Origin: Rhypophila decipiens
Lineage: Eukaryota; Ascomycota; Sordariomycetes; Sordariales; Naviculisporaceae
Assembly (NCBI GenBank): GCA_033297075.1
Contig: MU858182.1
Location: 1-64,000 of the forward strand
Length of the DNA stretch: 64,000 nucleotides
Direction of reading: 5' to 3'
The position numbers and the translations under genes were made by a program. Under the pieces are notes generated by a model that saw only the letters and a list, made by a program, of their open reading frames with translations, ran no database searches and was not told where the DNA came from. This document shows positions 49,264 to 58,680 of this stretch, in pieces; position 1 is the first letter of the stretch, and each line of letters starts with the position of its first letter.

Positions 49264-49929
49264 ATGGCCTCCAACAACAGCAATCGGGGCCGAGGTGATA
49301 TTTCATATGGCAGGACCTTCAACGCGGGCCCTGATTCCAATGGCCACGACGACCGCGACGACAACAACTCGAGGAGTGAACCACCTGTCCGGTTACTCGA
49401 CGATGCCATTGAAAAGCTCGTGCACCTCCGTGCCGGAGTTTCCCTCATCGAACAGACCGAGATGGAGGAGCTCATGGACTGCTGCGACAAGCTCAAAAGG
49501 CAGGTAAAAAGCATAGACGAGAGGCTCAAGGCCGTCGAGCAGGCTGTGTCTGAGCTCAAGAGAGAAAACATCGCCGCAAGTAGTACATCACAACAATCCG
49601 AGACATGGGCGTCACCAACTCTGAGTGCTCGGCAGGATTCACACAAGAAGCCTGCAAAGAAGAAGGAGGAGGACAAGAAATGGCGTCTCTTGGGTTCGTT
49701 TTCAGTGGGATCGGGAACCAGTCCTCGTTCCCGGGGGAGCGCCGATCGCGGACCACCGAAGCCGTCCAAGGAACAACAACAACAACAAGAAGGCCGGTGT
49801 TTTGGAGAGGGGGAACGATGGAGTGTTAACGACTCACCGTGGAGGGGAAAACGCGCCGAGTGGAAAGGTAAGGAGCGGAAACATCAAGATGATGAGGAAG
49901 GTAGCGGGTCGGGGGAGGATTGGGTATAA
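49264..49929 (+). CDS. Coiled-coil protein of the local family (member F)
   Basis: Single-exon ORF of 221 residues starting MASNNSNRGRGD at 49264. It has a Gly/Asn/Asp-rich leader, then a helical region (RLLDDAIEKLVHLRAGVSL, EMEELMDCCDKLKRQVKSID, LKAVEQAVSELKREN) predicted to be a coiled coil. A Lys-rich stretch (KKPAKKKEEDKKWRLLG), a short poly-Gln run and a basic then acidic end (GSGSGEDWV) follow. An in-frame ATG at 49132 exists; I chose 49264 because the M-A-S-N-N start recurs in members G and H. The ORF is intact. Function unknown. Confidence 0.65.
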   Translation: MASNNSNRGRGDISYGRTFNAGPDSNGHDDRDDNNSRSEPPVRLLDDAIEKLVHLRAGVSLIEQTEMEELMDCCDKLKRQVKSIDERLKAVEQAVSELKRENIAASSTSQQSETWASPTLSARQDSHKKPAKKKEEDKKWRLLGSFSVGSGTSPRSRGSADRGPPKPSKEQQQQQEGRCFGEGERWSVNDSPWRGKRAEWKGKERKHQDDEEGSGSGEDWV

Positions 49930-50488
49930 TCAAAAGACAGCAAGCATTTGGCCCAACATGGGGGTTTAACTTTGCGCTGGTTACTTCTTTCCAGCGCTGT
50001 CGCCGTTGACTTGGCAAGTTTGAGCGGACTTGACGTATCCATAGATACTCTCCTTCCTCTTTTCGTAGGATGGCTCCTGTCGGGCCAGCGAATGAATGAA
50101 TGAATGAATGGATCAGTTACTTCCCTGGAGATGTGCAAAGATAGGCCATTCCTGCCCGGGGCCAAAAGGCGCCTAATATACGGGCGCCGGTCCTCTCGTG
50201 TGCGGGCGCCGGTCTTCTTATATACAGGCACTACTCTTGTTGGAATAAATGCGATGCATCTTGCTGATCAGTTGTGCGGAGGCAACAGCCAGAACGGCCT
50301 GAGCCGGGTCAGCAGCCGAGCGCCAATAACAACAGGGTGGATAACAGCAATAACCGTCGTCATTGCCTGAATGCAACAACAGCTCGCGGGACAAGATGAA
50401 ACCGAATTCTTAGGCTAGAGAAGTTATACAAACATGCAGCTGCAGCCTCCTCAACTGCGCCAAATCCAAGCAAGCAGCCACCTTCCAT
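49930..50488. other. Convergent intergenic region
   Basis: 3' flanks of member F and the AA9 gene. A GAAT tetranucleotide run is at 50090-50108. GGCGCCGGTC occurs twice near 50182-50213. No gene. Confidence 0.5.
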
Positions 50489-51596
50489 TTAGCGAACACA
50501 CTGCGAGTACCACTCATTGGTAACCTTGCACGTGCCCTCAGCGCACCGTGTCGGTCCGGTATAGTCCTTGCCGCCACACTGGCCCCAAAGCGCGACGGTA
50601 CCTCCGTTTCCTCCTCCACCATTGCTGGGAGGGCTGGTAGCAGGCGGCGCAGCACCACCGCCATTTCCGCCGCGCCAGACCGAGTGCTTTCCGATGCTGG
50701 TATACTTGTACGAATTGGCCGGGACGCCATAGATCCAAAACCGCAGGGCCGGGTCATTGCGATCGTACACGTCGTTTGAGGGGATCTTGACGAGCGGGCC
50801 CGGCCGGCCCTGGCCGTTGCCGGTGACCTCGACTTGGGCGCAGGTAAAGTAGAACTCGGTATCGCCCGACTGGGCGCCGTGGATGGCAATGTGCTCGACG
50901 CGGACGAGGTATTGGCCGGGCGGGGTATCGGCGGGCAGCTTGAACGAGATGGTGGCTTGGTCCCAGGTACACCAGTCCCGGTCGTCCTGTTATTGATTGC
51001 TACTTTAGTTTTGCTTCTCTTGTGTAGTGGAAGAGGGAGGAGTAAAAAGGGGGGGGGGGGGGGGGACATACAAGTTTCCCGTTTGGTCCTTGGACATTCC
51101 GGCAGATAATCTCCTCGTGGACCTTGAACCAGTCACCGTCGCCGCGGTACTGGCGGACGTCGCCGGGGGCCTTTGACATGTGAATAGTCGAGGGGCCGGG
51201 GTGTATAATGGTTCCTGGCGCAGTTATTGTCAGCATTTTGTCAAGTTCTTCTTCTCTACAACTTCTTTGGATACCGACAAGACCGGACAGGGCAAGAAGG
51301 GAAAAGAAAAGAGCCTTACCCCCATTCCACAGCTGAAATCCCAGTGTATCGCCCGGGTTCACGCGCCGCACATTGGTCTTGCCTGCGTTAGCAAACGAGC
51401 CCGAGTTGCAGCGGAAGTCGTCGCTGGGCTGAATCAACTGCTTGGTGGGCATGATAAAGTTGCTGTTTTCGCGAATAAACTCCCAGTCCCTCGAGTTCTG
51501 GCCGTTGACAAGCAGCTTGCTGTACCGGTAGTGGGCGTCGACGCCGCCGGGGAGGAGGGCGAGGGCCGCGGCCCAAACGACCTGTGTCAGATGCAT
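50489..51596 (-). CDS. AA9 lytic polysaccharide monooxygenase with CBM1
   Basis: Exons 51596-51320, 51214-51072 and 50986-50489 join in phase to 305 residues. A signal peptide of 21 residues ends VDA, exposing His22 ([11 protein letters not shown]), the first ligand of the copper histidine brace. The second His is in [19 protein letters not shown], and the axial Tyr is in [10 protein letters not shown] Gly/Pro/Ser linker leads to a C-terminal CBM1 ([29 protein letters not shown]). The enzyme oxidatively cleaves cellulose or related glucans outside the cell. The second intron contains a 17-nt G run (plus strand). A TATA element and CreA-type sites lie upstream. Confidence 0.95.
51049..51065. 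repeat. Homopolymer run of 17 G inside an AA9 intron
   Basis: On the coding (minus) strand it is a C17 run directly following the 5' splice site GTATGT. It is likely length-variable. Confidence 0.9.
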
Positions 51597-51740
51597 TGTT
51601 TCCCTTTCTCTTTGGTGAAAGACGCACGAGTGATGAGAGGATGAACCAAAAGGAGCCTAGGCGATCCGATGTCGCAGGTGGAACGAGGGGGATGGAGAGA
51701 GAAGGAAATCCCAAAAGCGTGGTTGGGAATTGTCCTCGGG

Positions 51741-51889
51741 TTATATATCCGGTGTGTCGTGGATATCCGTAGTCCTCGTTCTTACGGTGTATCCTGAACC
51801 CATGGTTCTCCGAGATTGCACTTTGCAATGCGCAAGGCTCCCCAGATCTCCGTCTGTGGATACCTGGTGACGGCCGGTATAACCCCCAG
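51741..51889 (-). promoter_or_regulatory. AA9 promoter elements: TATA box and CreA-type sites
   Basis: TATATAA on the minus strand at 51747-51741, about 145 bp before the ATG. CTGGGG (fits SYGGRG) lies on the minus strand at 51845-51840 and 51889-51884. Carbon-catabolite repression is plausible but not shown. Confidence 0.5.
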
Positions 51890-53582
51890 AGCATGGAATA
51901 CCTCAGCTGGCGAAGTGAGCTTGGAGCCTTGGCCGACACCACTTCCACCTATCAAAGGTGAAACCCCCGACGATGACCACACTCGCGTACGCACAAGGCT
52001 GGGCATTTGGCTGTCCAATGCCCGGCGGAACCAACGGTTGCGCGGTGGTACGTAGTGCGGTAGTACTCCGGCATCTCCGCTTTCTCCTCCGCGCACTACT
52101 CACTGCGTTGTGAAGTAATGGAAGATGAGGCTCCATCCTTCCCCAGACCGTTCAAAACATCTGCCGGGCCGTTCGCAGATACCCTTGCCCCCGGACCTAA
52201 CGTAACATCGTGAGATCGCCCAATGCGCCTCGATAGGCGCGCATCGACGATTTATCGCAGTCGTTGCAACCTTGGTAGTTTGTCGCAGGTGAAGACGTAG
52301 CTTGGCGTAGCGCTCCCAAATCGCAAGCCCAAATTCCAAGAAATTCCAAGAAAAACCAAGAAATACAGTTGTAGAGGGATTTGTTTCTTATGTTCCCATT
52401 GCTGGAAACTTGATCTCAGGGTTTTTCCTCCGGGCCGGGTCCAGCAAGAAATCCTCACAAAAAAAAAGAAGAAAAACCACAACAGACCGCAAATGTTTTC
52501 CGGACACTTGCTCCCGCAATAAACAAATCTGGTGCTTTCTCCGGGACCCACAACAACGACTGCTACCTCCCCCCATTGGCAACTTGAACAGAACCAGCGA
52601 AGCGAAGTCAATGCGATTGCCAACCTTTCTCAAGGCCCGAAAAGACCGGTAGCGAGGAGTCGATTGAGCGAAACCGAGCACAAAATCCGGGGCTCGCCTC
52701 GCCCCGATGTTGGGGTCCCCGCGCGCTGCGGCTCGACGTATCGCCTTACTTAACCCCGGAATGCAATTTCGATCGCCAAGTCTTCCGCACCAGATAAGAT
52801 TGGTACCGATAACAACGTCGTTGGAACCGAAAAACTAAGGGGGAAAGCACTAAATGGTCAAAACCAAATTCATCGTCTCTCGGCAGTTTACATCGGCAAT
52901 TGGTGGACATCTGTTCATTGTTTTATATAATATATATCCATGAGAAGATGAAGGACCACAGCGTTTATCGTGATGGCCGCGTATCGTTTGTTTGCTGAGC
53001 TGACTTCCAGGTTGGGAATGAGATCAACTCGGCAAGAGACATGTCTTGGTCTAGTACCGCTCATATCGATGCCATGCACCGCATAAAAGAACGGGTCCAG
53101 GCTACTATCCAAACGCACCAGACCCCGTTGGGGGTGCTCAAGGAGCGGAATTTCGCCAGTCGCAGCGTGGTCACGTTCAGAAACCTTGCCAAAGAGCTTC
53201 TTGATGACTCGACTTGCGTAAAGGGCGCGTCGATAACAGAAACAAGTGTGTCAGGCCAACTAGAGACAGATGGTCGTGTCCATAGGAGATGTCACAGAAT
53301 AGAATGTGGCAAAATGGGTCATCATGTCATGCTCTCCGTGCCAGAAGCTTCTGCGTCGGGTGGTCAACGAAGCGACGTTGCCGTAAGCTGTGTATCAGGA
53401 GATTTGGGCTGTGCTTTTTTCCTACTACTTAAGCTTTGGATTTCTTTGATGATCCTAAGAGTAAGCACTGTTGGCTACGCAAGTACACTTCTTTGGTATT
53501 TTCTCTCCCTCTCGTGACCTGCTGATCTTACCTAACAAAATACCCACATTGATTTCGCCTGCTTCCTCCATCAACACCAAAA
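51890..53582. other. Gene-poor spacer
   Basis: About 1.7 kb between AA9 and family member G. 52325-52365 contains short AATTCCAAGAAA-type repeats. The ORF at 53041-53517 is not protein-like enough to call. Confidence 0.5.
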
Positions 53583-54287
53583 ATGGCCTCAAACAACAAG
53601 AATCCCAACCAGACTCAACGTGCCCGGTCAACGGGGAGGCCAGCTCAACCACAAGCAGATTTCCTGGGCGTCGACAACCCTAATACCAACTTCGTGGACT
53701 TACAGGACCAAATGAAGAATCTACGACGAGAATTCCAAGAACTAAACCTCCAAGTCTCGGGCCAAGAGCTTCGCCTTCGCCAGAGGCAGTCAACACGCAA
53801 CTGGTACACAGAACTAATAACTAACCTGGAGCGGCGAATATACGACTTGGAGCGCGTCGAGCTAGGTTACAGCCGCACGGAATTACGACAGAATGCAGTG
53901 GAAGATTATCGCCGGGAGTTTACAGACATGATGAGTCGACAAAGGGAGATCCAACAGGGCATCGTGTCTGACTATGACCCGGACATAGCAAAAGCCCAGA
54001 TGGGGCCTGATCCACTTGACCCTCCTCCACCCAAGCCTGCAGCACGACAGAGAAAGAGACAAGATCCAACCAACGGAAAGGAGACTCCAAAGGAAAAGGA
54101 GAAGAAGCAGGCCAAGAGGCAGCCGAGCAAGAATAACAAAAAGGACTTATTACCACCACCACCATCCGAGGAGCAGGACGATAGCGAGCCGGGCATGAAG
54201 AACGACTCTGACGAGTATCATGAGAAACAATTCGATGATGACGTTTTGTTTTTGCAAACCAGACCCAAGCCTGGTGCCGAGTTCTAG
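53583..54287 (+). CDS. Coiled-coil protein of the local family (member G)
   Basis: Single-exon ORF of 234 residues starting MASNNKNPNQTQRARSTG. A helical core (LQDQMKNLRREFQELNLQVS, ITNLERRIYDLERVELG) is predicted to be a coiled coil. It is followed by a Pro tract (DPPPPKPAARQRKRQD), a Lys-rich stretch with an NLS-like pattern (KEKEKKQAKRQPSKNNKK) and an acidic tail (SEEQDDSEPGMKNDSDEYHE). Intact. Closest relative in the window is member H directly downstream, with a matching N-terminus and a recognisable 3' flank. Function unknown. Confidence 0.7.
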   Translation: MASNNKNPNQTQRARSTGRPAQPQADFLGVDNPNTNFVDLQDQMKNLRREFQELNLQVSGQELRLRQRQSTRNWYTELITNLERRIYDLERVELGYSRTELRQNAVEDYRREFTDMMSRQREIQQGIVSDYDPDIAKAQMGPDPLDPPPPKPAARQRKRQDPTNGKETPKEKEKKQAKRQPSKNNKKDLLPPPPSEEQDDSEPGMKNDSDEYHEKQFDDDVLFLQTRPKPGAEF

Positions 54288-54676
54288 TGATGGGGGAGGC
54301 TGGGGGTGGCTCATCTGTCTAGTATAGATAGTGGCTGGGGAAGGCTGTTTGTTATTTGCTCTGACACAGAGTACCCTGTGTAGGAAGGCAATGACTCTGC
54401 GCAACGAAAAGTGCAATTGATGTGTTGGCCCATAGCAACAAGCTAAATCGCAATAAGAGCATTTCTGCCATGAATCACATAAAGTGCCTGCCAGAAACGC
54501 ATTGGAATGGAGGCTGTCTGGATCACTGAACTAATTGGCCAGAGGATGACACATCACCGAATAGCATGTTTGGCTCAGTTGTGCACATATAGGGAGAATA
54601 CTTCCCACAGGCTGACAACGCATCTCCTACCTACCAGATACCTACACACCACCTATTCTGCCACATCATTGGTGAA
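54288..54676. other. Intergenic region with duplicated flank
   Basis: 54330-54410 (GGCTGTTTGTTATTTGCTCT, later GGCAATGACTCTGCG) resembles 55660-55795 after member H (GGCTGTGATTTGCTCTGG, later GGTAATTACTCTGCG). This supports tandem duplication of gene plus 3' flank. Confidence 0.5.
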
Positions 54677-55605
54677 ATGGCGTCCAACAACAAGAAAGCA
54701 AAGCAGACCCAACGTACCCAGTCAAGGGTGCGGGCTCAACCAGGTCAGCCAGGGGACAGCGACAATGATGCCCCAGGGAATCCAAACGCAATGATCTCTC
54801 ATGTGTAGAGCCAACTCCGCCTCCAACGGGAACAAATTCGTGGGCTACAACAAGCCAATAACATCCTCGCGAGTCAAGTGGGCAGCCTGCAGAGGAGAAT
54901 AGTGCACCTAGACACCATTGCAGACCCACAACGGCTGAATATGCAAATTGTGGAGACTGAGAGAGACATACATTCGGATTTTGATATTCAACTACGCAAT
55001 ACAAGACAAACCGCTTTGCAAATTGGGCAGCCACAGGCTACCGGAGAGGGCTATCGAGCTAAATACCAACTACCGGACACAGTGAGACGTATAATGCCAC
55101 AAGGACCAGGACTGGGAGAGCAAGGATTTGCGGCCACAAACAGGAATACTCTGGCTGTTGAGAATACCACTCGTAGCAACAAGGACATCTTCGGCAACGG
55201 CATCCACAAGCACAAGTCCCACAAGCAGAATCCCCGCGAGCAGAATTCCCACGAGCAGAATTCCCACAAACACGAGGCCCACAAGGTCCACCACAAGCAC
55301 AATTTCCACAAGCACAAGCCCCGCAAATCCCCGAAATCAGACGAACCTCACCAACACCCGGCCCGCCCCTACTTGATCCACCCCAGCCTGCAAGACCGGT
55401 GCAACAACGACAACTGGGCAAGAAACCAAACAAAAAGCCTTTTTTGGAGCGCCAAAAGAAGCCAAGCAGGTTTCACCCGGGGGAATTCTCACCCGACAAC
55501 AGTGACGATACTGAGCCCGACCTGTACTATGGGGAATCGAGTGATGATGAGGATGGCATGAAGATCAAGCGCGAGGTCAAAGGCGAGCCTAGTGGCGGGA
55601 ACTAG
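54677..55605 (+). pseudogene. Coiled-coil family member H, nonsense codon plus frameshift
   Basis: Starts MASNNKKAKQTQRTQSRVR, close to member G. An in-frame TAG at 54806-54808 (one C-to-T step from CAG) is followed in the same frame by a helical region (SQLRLQREQIRGLQQANNIL, VGSLQRRIVHLDTI). Between about 55100 and 55190 the protein-like frame shifts by one. The new frame reads a Pro/Gln repeat (PQAQVPQAESPRAEFPRAEF) and then a basic-acidic tail (KKPNKKPFLERQKKPS, DNSDDTEPDLYYGESSDDED) that resembles member G's end, stopping at 55605. Another TAG next to CAA lies upstream in that frame. I call it a recent pseudogene. Confidence 0.6.
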
Positions 55606-55986
55606 TGATATAGAGATTGATGTGATGACCTATTCAAGTAGTCCAGGTAGAGTTAGAGACAGGCTGTGATTTGCTCTGGCTCTGGATGGAAAGGATGGTG
55701 TGTAATTTACTGCTAAGGTACTACTATTTTGCTAGTCCACTACTATAGGGGAACCCATCTTTACCATTGAGGCAGGTAATTACTCTGCGTTAGACCTTAG
55801 CACCTAGATTGAGCTCTGCCAGTCGAGACAGGCATGTCAACACCTTGTCTGCTATATTCCTCGTCACCCGAGTGCGTCATATGTTCTTCCCCTTGCTTTT
55901 GGTTTCTCATCGTCTACCGCTCTATTCCCTTGGCCCGATCTCAGATCCATCTCGATTCTATGCCCCTTGATGGCCTGGCGACGACT
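55606..55986. other. Convergent intergenic region
   Basis: Contains the 3' flank similar to that of member G, then the 3' flank of the phosphatase gene. Confidence 0.45.
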
Positions 55987-57114
55987 CTAGCATCCCTGGC
56001 AATCAAGTTCGAAATTTTCGCAGAACCTTTCAATTATAGCCTCAGCGTCAACGACCAACATGCCTGCCGCGAAATCAACCTCATTCGACGTGCCACAAAT
56101 AAGCCCACCACGCTCATCACAATTTCCAATAGGCCTATCCAAGACCCCCTTCCCATCCGTCGAATCGACCGCCTGGCCCCCGGCACACTCAACAACCAAG
56201 GCCAACGGGCACAACTCATACAAGCGCCTCAGCTTCGCCTTGCTGTTCTCCGTCACAGGGGATATGTAAACTCCATGGCCCTTGACCAGCGCATGAACCA
56301 CGTCCGGAACCAGTCCACCACTGTAGCGTAGCGTATACCTCATCTTGATGAGCTCATTAACAAGCGCCATGTAGTGCTCGTCTTCCGCCGCGGCGCGCAA
56401 GTTTGCAGGAGCAAAGTATTTCGTCGTGACCTCGCTCTCTGGGCTGAATCGTACTTCCGGCCGCCCAATCTCTGCCGAGATAATCCCGCGCTGGGTGGTT
56501 TCGTGAAGGCCGACCTCGAAACAAATCGGTCGACATATAGTCTCCGGTGTGCGAATCGCAACGATGGCTGTTGATCTCGGCCCAAAGACCCCCAAGATGG
56601 CGGCGACTTGTTTCTTGCGCGGATCCTGGCCTAGGGCAGAAGTACCCTCCCAGATTCCGACGATGGTGCCGACAGTCCAGTTTGGTGCAATGATGGAGCT
56701 GCCGTCTAGCGGGTCAAACGCGACCGTGTACTCCTCTTGCGACGGATTCTCGGCAGAGCTGTGCAAGACGGGCTTCTCGACGGGGTCTTCCTCGCTGCTG
56801 GCTGTCTTGACAGAGGGACATTGCGACAAGGCGGCGCGGATAATGTCCTCGGCTATGACGTCCACGTTGAGCTGGTCGTCGCCAAACAAGTTGGCTGTTC
56901 CTGCGAGGGCGACTTCATGAGAAGTACGCAAGGCTTTGGCGACTTGAGAGATGGCGCTTAGGATATGCGGGATGACTGAGAAGATTAGGGCTGACCGGTT
57001 GTGGGTGTCGAGGTTGAGGGACTTGAGATGGGCGTGGAGGGCGGCGGATTGAGTCCAGTCTATGCCGAAGTCGGAGGGCATGCCTCCAGCCTGTTTCTGC
57101 TCTTCAGGGCTCAT
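55987..57114 (-). CDS. FBPase/SBPase-family sugar bisphosphatase (SBPase-like)
   Basis: Single-exon ORF of 375 residues. The metal-binding signature FDPLDGSSII is clear, followed by WTVGTIVGIWEG. Other family landmarks are GTANLFGDDQLNVDVIAED, KYFAPANLRAAAE, RYTLRYSGGLVPDVVHAL and a substrate-loop region AKLRRLYELCPLALVVECAG. The spacing and the SGGLVPDV form fit the sedoheptulose-1,7-bisphosphatase branch better than standard gluconeogenic FBPase, but this is judgement without alignment. No targeting peptide is visible, so it is probably cytosolic. It would dephosphorylate sedoheptulose- or fructose-bisphosphate and feed carbon to the pentose phosphate pathway or gluconeogenesis. Confidence 0.85.
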   Translation of the reverse strand: MSPEEQKQAGGMPSDFGIDWTQSAALHAHLKSLNLDTHNRSALIFSVIPHILSAISQVAKALRTSHEVALAGTANLFGDDQLNVDVIAEDIIRAALSQCPSVKTASSEEDPVEKPVLHSSAENPSQEEYTVAFDPLDGSSIIAPNWTVGTIVGIWEGTSALGQDPRKKQVAAILGVFGPRSTAIVAIRTPETICRPICFEVGLHETTQRGIISAEIGRPEVRFSPESEVTTKYFAPANLRAAAEDEHYMALVNELIKMRYTLRYSGGLVPDVVHALVKGHGVYISPVTENSKAKLRRLYELCPLALVVECAGGQAVDSTDGKGVLDRPIGNCDERGGLICGTSNEVDFAAGMLVVDAEAIIERFCENFELDCQGC

Positions 57115-58680
57115 TGTAGATGGTAGAGGGGGTGGATGATTGTTTGTGAGAAGCGAGGCGGTTGTAGGAAGAACGTCTCGATTGGAATCGAGGCTGACTG
57201 GGATGTGGAGTGAGAAAGAGTGGTAAACCCTGGCGGGTGAGGTTTATTGACGCAAAAAAATGCACCCCTGTTAGGCGGAACAGTGCTCCACGGTAGCGGC
57301 CACTAACAGCGGGCCTTGCCGCCAGACACTCCACCTGCACTGAGCTGCGAGCATCGGGCCACTCCGGGCTTGATGGAAGGGCAACGGCTGAAAATCAGTG
57401 GTTTGGAGTGTCAAATAGTTGAGATGGATGATAAGTGTCCCGGTTTGAGTCGTTTCTCTGGAACCGGCACCCACGGTTCGTTTTTCAGACCACATTCAGT
57501 ATGAAGAGAAAAGGGAAACGACAAGCATCTTGTAAAGTTGTACTTCTCCTATATAGGTGACGAAAAGAAGAAATATGGACAGGAGAGAAGATCAGAAGGC
57601 TTGGGAAGCTTCTCTGAAAGGGTATATATTTTGCATGAGGCATTTACGTTGGGTGTTTGCCTGATCCATCCATCCTTCTACTGAGCTGGCTAGCCTTGTC
57701 ATCACTGCCCATGTCTGTTTGTTTTAATATCTGGTGACACACTGTAGCTGTTTGGCACTGCCATTTCTAGACGAAATTGAGTTTCTGTACTCCCTGAACT
57801 TTAAGAGGAAATCAAAGTGCTCCTCGTTGCACCACTACCGGTTTGTCTCGACAAAAGCATCGGCCAAGCGACAGGGGGGAGACCCGCGGCTGGAAACGGA
57901 CTCCCAAACCCAAAGTTTCCATGTATTGATGAGATCACGAGGTCAGGGAATTTCACTGAATGTTTCGTCCCATTGAAACGCAATCAACCCAGGAGGACTG
58001 AGGTTTGATTTCGTTCACACTTGATGTGGTCTGAAAAAGAAACCGTGGGTATTCCAGAGAAAGGAGCACCACCCATCATCCATCTCAACTGTTTGACACT
58101 CTGCAGCTAATTTTAAGACTTATGGGTATTATAATGAGTATGAGAATTGTCTATATCATCTATTACAGTCATTGAAGGGACTGCTCACTTCTGGTTGCTA
58201 ATCTACCAAGTTTTTCCCAGTTATTTAGGATCCTGATACTCAGGTTCTTCTCGCCTTTTAAAGTACCGAGTACTTTCTTCCGAATAATGTATTCTCTTCT
58301 TTTCTGTGTTTCTTTACAATATTCTTATCTGGGTTCTGTTGGTCTTTTGGAGTACTAATTACTTTCTCCTTAAAGATTGATTGAGATCCTCTCAGCTTTT
58401 ATTCACAATAGATACTCTAGATTAATACTCCTTCCATATCTGATCCTGTGACTTTCACATCCCATTTGTGCACTACGTAAACTCCTGTCATCGGTCCAAA
58501 CCTTTGCAATTTCAGAGACCAAAAACCGTCTTCCCCCACCACCTGCCGCCTGCCACGGGCCACGGCCAGTCTCCAGACAAAATCAAAACATCGAGTCACC
58601 TCCTTCATCTGCACAGTCAATCCACCTCCCAACCCTCTTGCACAGAACAACCTACAAAACATCCCCGTCGAGCCATCGCG
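57115..58680. other. Divergent promoter region, gene-poor
   Basis: About 1.6 kb. 58200-58420 is AT- and CT-rich with repeated AGTACT/TACTTTCT motifs. The open frame of the next gene extends upstream to 58468, but the first good ATG is at 58681. Confidence 0.5.

Noticed and set aside
53041..53517. A 158-codon plus ORF upstream of family member G
   Set aside because: Does not share the family start or layout, and its mixed hydrophobic end looks random.
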